From: a virus
Strand: one strand, 5' to 3'
Virus record (IMG/VR): IMGVR_UViG_3300031772_000294
Coordinates: 1 to 23,458 of that record
DNA: 23,458 nucleotides
Part shown: piece after piece, positions 20,997 through 23,458 of the stretch
Layout of the letters: each line of letters starts with the position of its first letter
Position numbering within the stretch: position 1 is the stretch's first letter
Notes under the pieces: model-generated
Told to the model about the DNA's origin: nothing
What the model saw: only the letters and a program-made list of their open reading frames with translations
The model's database searches: none
Position numbers and translations under genes: made by a program

Positions 20997-22145
20997 TTGC
21001 CAATGTTTGCCGAGCAGGAAAGGCTCTACGCCGACGAACTAAGCCTTAGTTCCGACTCTACGGAATACGAGGAGCACGCTGCAACTCATGACTGGACGGC
21101 TAGGAAAACGGTTACGTTCACAACGACAAAGGACCTCATCCTTTGCGTGAAAGCTAATTTTTGGTCTGTGGTCGGAGCCTCAGTCGCCAAGGGAGCGATG
21201 AGGATAACTATCGATGATAAGCCGATCTGGGCGAGCGGAGGAAAAAGTCTCCCAGCCGGAACAACAACGAATTTTCCGACCCCCGACATCTATGTTTACC
21301 TTGCGAGCGGAGCTCATCACCTCGACTTTGATACTGCTGTCTGGGTGCTGGGGTCTATTCAGAAATTCGGCTTGAACAGTCACAACGTCGGGCTCTTAAA
21401 CTTCAATGATAAACTGGGCTCGATCACTGACAGCGGATCGGTTGCTAATGCCGCCGGAGTCCTCACGACAATTCTCAACGTCGACGTCACAGTCCCAGCA
21501 GCTCGAAAACTCCCAGTTGGAGAGATCGCCCACTATTCCGCTCTGATCTATGCTGTCGCAGTCGACAGCCACACCGGCACGACCAGGAGAACGAAAATGC
21601 TTCTGATCGGAGAGAGCAACGTCGCAGCCCATAACAACTGTCACCTATTCATCAACGACGTCGAAGTCGACTGGTCAGATCATCTCGACGACGATGAGGA
21701 CGCTGATGCAACAAACCCGACCTATGGACTCGGAGCAAAAGGGATCTACATAATCGGCAGCGTCACTCCGGCACAGACATTCAACGTGAAAGTGAAATCT
21801 TATTGCAGCACCGACTCCCATACTCAGGTCTATGGACAAGTTCTTCTCTGTCCATGGCTGTCTCCTCAAGTCGATTATTCCCCGGTTACTCTCAAGTTTG
21901 GTCAGGCCTCGACGTTCTATGCGATCCTGGAGCCTCTCAACACCGATACAAGCAAAAGCAGTAAGCTTGGAAAAACGAGATTTCACACTTTCGGAGACGC
22001 AACCGACTTTTATGACGTTGACACGGGAACCGGGATCCTGCTCGCTAGTTACACGTTTGAGGTCGTCGACGTCGAGTCCTGCTCCTGGATCGTGAGCTGC
22101 ACGAGTATTATCTGTATCAGTTATCTCGGAGTTGATCTGTTTTGA
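20997..22145 (+). CDS. Distal tail or baseplate protein
   Basis: TTG 20997 is better placed after GGAGATAAG than ATG 21003; 382 residues. The protein is beta-rich throughout, with two similar-looking beta-sandwich halves (about 30-130 and 150-280), then a tail-hub-like end (LASYTFEVVDVESCSWIVSC). Being directly after the tape measure, it is the best candidate for the distal tail protein. No specific domain was recognised. Confidence 0.55.
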   Translation: MPMFAEQERLYADELSLSSDSTEYEEHAATHDWTARKTVTFTTTKDLILCVKANFWSVVGASVAKGAMRITIDDKPIWASGGKSLPAGTTTNFPTPDIYVYLASGAHHLDFDTAVWVLGSIQKFGLNSHNVGLLNFNDKLGSITDSGSVANAAGVLTTILNVDVTVPAARKLPVGEIAHYSALIYAVAVDSHTGTTRRTKMLLIGESNVAAHNNCHLFINDVEVDWSDHLDDDEDADATNPTYGLGAKGIYIIGSVTPAQTFNVKVKSYCSTDSHTQVYGQVLLCPWLSPQVDYSPVTLKFGQASTFYAILEPLNTDTSKSSKLGKTRFHTFGDATDFYDVDTGTGILLASYTFEVVDVESCSWIVSCTSIICISYLGVDLF

Positions 22146-22507
22146 CAGCCACGCTCGCTGGAAAAACTCTCAGTCTCCAGGACGTGCAGATCCTCCCGGA
22201 GTTTCATCTTAACGAGTGGGACGGCTGGAAATCTTCAGCGTATAAACGCAGTTGTCGACCGCTAGGGCTCCAGAGGATCTATCAGATCGCTTGCCTCGAG
22301 AAAGACGTCTCCTGGACCAACTCGGCAGCTAAGGCCTTCTTAACTCAAATGACCGTTGACTCAAGTGTCCTTCTCTGGATCTCTGAAGGCGACAAACTGA
22401 CGATCGACAGCGCTCAAGTGAGGATCCTCAGCTGCCCGGTCAATATGCCTCAGATAGGCAATCAGAACGTCCGCTTTTTCACGGTCACGGTTCGAGAGGA
22501 CCCGTGA
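22142..22507 (+). CDS. Tail tip-associated protein, hypothetical
   Basis: TTG 22142 overlaps the previous stop (TTGA); 121 residues. Features: ATLAGKTLSLQDVQILPEFH, an aromatic WDGWKSSAYKRS, then KLTIDSAQVRILSCPVNMPQ and FFTVTVRED. The pattern of short strands suits a tail-tip or hub component. No relatives recognised. Confidence 0.58.
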   Translation: MTATLAGKTLSLQDVQILPEFHLNEWDGWKSSAYKRSCRPLGLQRIYQIACLEKDVSWTNSAAKAFLTQMTVDSSVLLWISEGDKLTIDSAQVRILSCPVNMPQIGNQNVRFFTVTVREDP

Positions 22508-22522
22508 GCAAAAGGGAGGTGA

Positions 22523-22969
22523 ATGAGAGTGAAAGTAAACGTCTATTTTGCTGTCGTTCTCTTGCTCGTCCTCGCCGGCGTCTTCGGAGGAGTCTCCGTA
22601 GTCATCGGCACGATCAACACCGACGGAATGCCAGATTTCATAGTTGTCTTTGTCAACGGCCTGAAGTATGTTTTCTTGACTTCAGCGGTGGCGCCGTTGT
22701 TCGTGATGATTCGGAACGTCTATGGTTACTTCACTAACAAAGCTGCCAATCCAAACAGTGAGATGCAATATGAGGGAGCCAAGCTTCTGAAAACCTGGCT
22801 CATTTATGAAGGATACATCAAAGGCCTAGCAATCCTGATCGTTTCGTTGACGTCCGGAACAGAATATCAACGCTACGCTTACCTGATCGCCGGCTCATTA
22901 GCCTTCATTGTTGACCTTATTAGAAAGAGCCTCAGCGACATAGCGACAGGCCGCAACGCACCGGTCTAG
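22523..22969 (+). CDS. Multi-pass membrane protein, holin candidate
   Basis: ATG 22523 directly follows GGGAGGTGA (GTG 22529 is also possible). The 148 residues hold at least three and perhaps four hydrophobic helices: about 6-30 (FAVVLLLVLAGVFGGVSVVI), 39-63, 99-112 and 120-138. The last part is basic/polar (RKSLSDIATGRNAPV). At the end of the structural genes, this is where a holin is often found, but no endolysin is visible. It ends overlapping the convergent zinc-protein gene by 4 bases. Confidence 0.6.
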   Translation: MRVKVNVYFAVVLLLVLAGVFGGVSVVIGTINTDGMPDFIVVFVNGLKYVFLTSAVAPLFVMIRNVYGYFTNKAANPNSEMQYEGAKLLKTWLIYEGYIKGLAILIVSLTSGTEYQRYAYLIAGSLAFIVDLIRKSLSDIATGRNAPV

Positions 22970-23319
22970 GTTGAAAAGATTTCTGCGAGACTGCAGAACA
23001 ATTTTGAAACCCTCTTTTTCAAGGCTCCTCTATTTTTTCTGAACAGGATAACGTAGGGCTCGACTTCTAGGATCCTCGGAATTTTGCCACTGTTCACTTT
23101 TTTCAGGCGACAGCCTCGACAACTCAAATGCGGACGTCGCAGCCGGTAGCCGCAGATCTGTCGACACTTGCCCTCAACCTTTGGAAAAACAAACACCTGG
23201 CACATTTTGCCATCAATTTCGCAGAGCAAGGACAACGGTTTCTTATCGGTTGATGAGTCAGCCCATTCCAAATTGAGTTTCCGAGCCCTTACGGTCTTTA
23301 CTTCAGATACAGCCCCCAT
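22966..23319 (-). CDS. Zinc-knuckle protein divergent from the integrase
   Basis: ATG at 23319 on the minus strand; 117 residues. Residues 52-70 hold C-x3-C-x7-H-x2-C-x2-C (KCRQICGYRLRRPHLSCRGC), identical in spacing to the protein at 17739-18200. The region before it is a beta hairpin-like KKPLSLLCEIDGKMCQVFVF; the C-terminal part is basic. Placed next to the integrase with a shared palindromic TATA box, it is a candidate regulator of integration or of the lysogeny decision. Function inferred. Confidence 0.65.
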   Translation of the reverse strand: MGAVSEVKTVRARKLNLEWADSSTDKKPLSLLCEIDGKMCQVFVFPKVEGKCRQICGYRLRRPHLSCRGCRLKKVNSGKIPRILEVEPYVILFRKNRGALKKRVSKLFCSLAEIFST

Positions 23320-23331
23320 ATGCCCAGCCGC

Positions 23332-23458
23332 CTCTAGGGTATCTGAGGCAAATCAATATATTAAGTGTTGTTTTCTGTGTTTTGGGAGAGGGAAGTTGAA
23401 GGATTGGCGCCGGAAATACGAGTACGGTGTCACTCGAGGCGAGGTTCAGGCTTTTGTC
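23332..23458. repeat. Right copy of 127-bp terminal redundancy
   Basis: Exact repeat of 1-127, containing the divergent promoter and the beginning of a second, truncated copy of the integrase frame. This copy should be removed when the genome is drawn as a circle. Confidence 0.95.

Noticed and set aside
22504-22737. 77-residue Arg-rich + frame overlapping the membrane-protein gene
   Set aside because: The membrane protein frame has a perfect ribosome binding site and clear helices; this one is its shadow.
23332-23458. Physical direct terminal repeat used for packaging
   Set aside because: Length of exactly 127 bases equals a usual assembler k-mer, and the repeat cuts the integrase gene at an arbitrary codon; circular overlap explains it better.

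Overview
The window appears to be one complete, circularly permuted genome of a tailed archaeal virus (or the episomal form of a provirus). Its last 127 bases (23332-23458) are identical to its first 127, so the unit length is about 23,331 bp. A full head-tail set is present: small and large terminase, portal, Mu F/gp7-type head protein, DUF2213-type protease, scaffold-like protein, decoration protein, HK97-fold capsid, connectors, tail terminator, tail tube, frameshifted tail chaperone and tape measure. This places it in Caudoviricetes, with siphovirus-like morphology inferred from the tube and tape measure. Archaeal origin is inferred from TATA/BRE-like promoter elements, many TTG/GTG starts with GGAGGTGA-type ribosome binding sites, small zinc-binding and ribbon-helix-helix proteins, a degenerate archaeal-type integrase, and a secreted protein ending in a PEFP + transmembrane + RR tail. 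That tail is familiar from Bathyarchaeia-like Thermoproteota surface proteins. The host assignment is inference only.

Layout. (1) 1-2123: integrase on +, then a convergent minus-strand pair, a PEFP-tailed surface protein and a ribbon-helix-helix regulator with a SWIM-like zinc motif. (2) 2237-6721: a tightly packed early or control operon on + made of many small, mostly stop/start-overlapping genes: ribbon-helix-helix proteins, two paralogous microproteins, a 39-residue membrane protein, a Myb/SANT plus zinc-ribbon protein, a ParB-like protein, treble-clef-like proteins and an AbrB-like protein. (3) 6731-13645: packaging and head genes. (4) 13754-16452: fibre and adhesin-like genes, namely an ARAGYLD-repeat protein, a lectin-fold protein and a BppU-like domain protein. 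(5) 16453-22507: connectors and tail. (6) 22523-23319: a multi-pass membrane protein (holin candidate) and a convergent minus-strand zinc protein next to the integrase promoter.

No DNA polymerase, helicase, primase, rRNA, tRNA or CRISPR array is visible, so replication probably relies on the host, possibly recruited by the ParB-like and Myb-like proteins. No gene-free stretch exceeds about 200 bases. The strongest points for follow-up are: a classic T-TTT-TTA -1 frameshift site in the tail chaperone; a large terminase whose Walker A lies upstream of its first ATG, so it must start at a non-canonical codon; a hexamer, GAGCCC, present roughly 75 times on the two strands in all frames; a pair of zinc proteins with identical ligand spacing at unrelated loci; and a 13-base pyrimidine motif repeated after the capsid and tail-tube genes.
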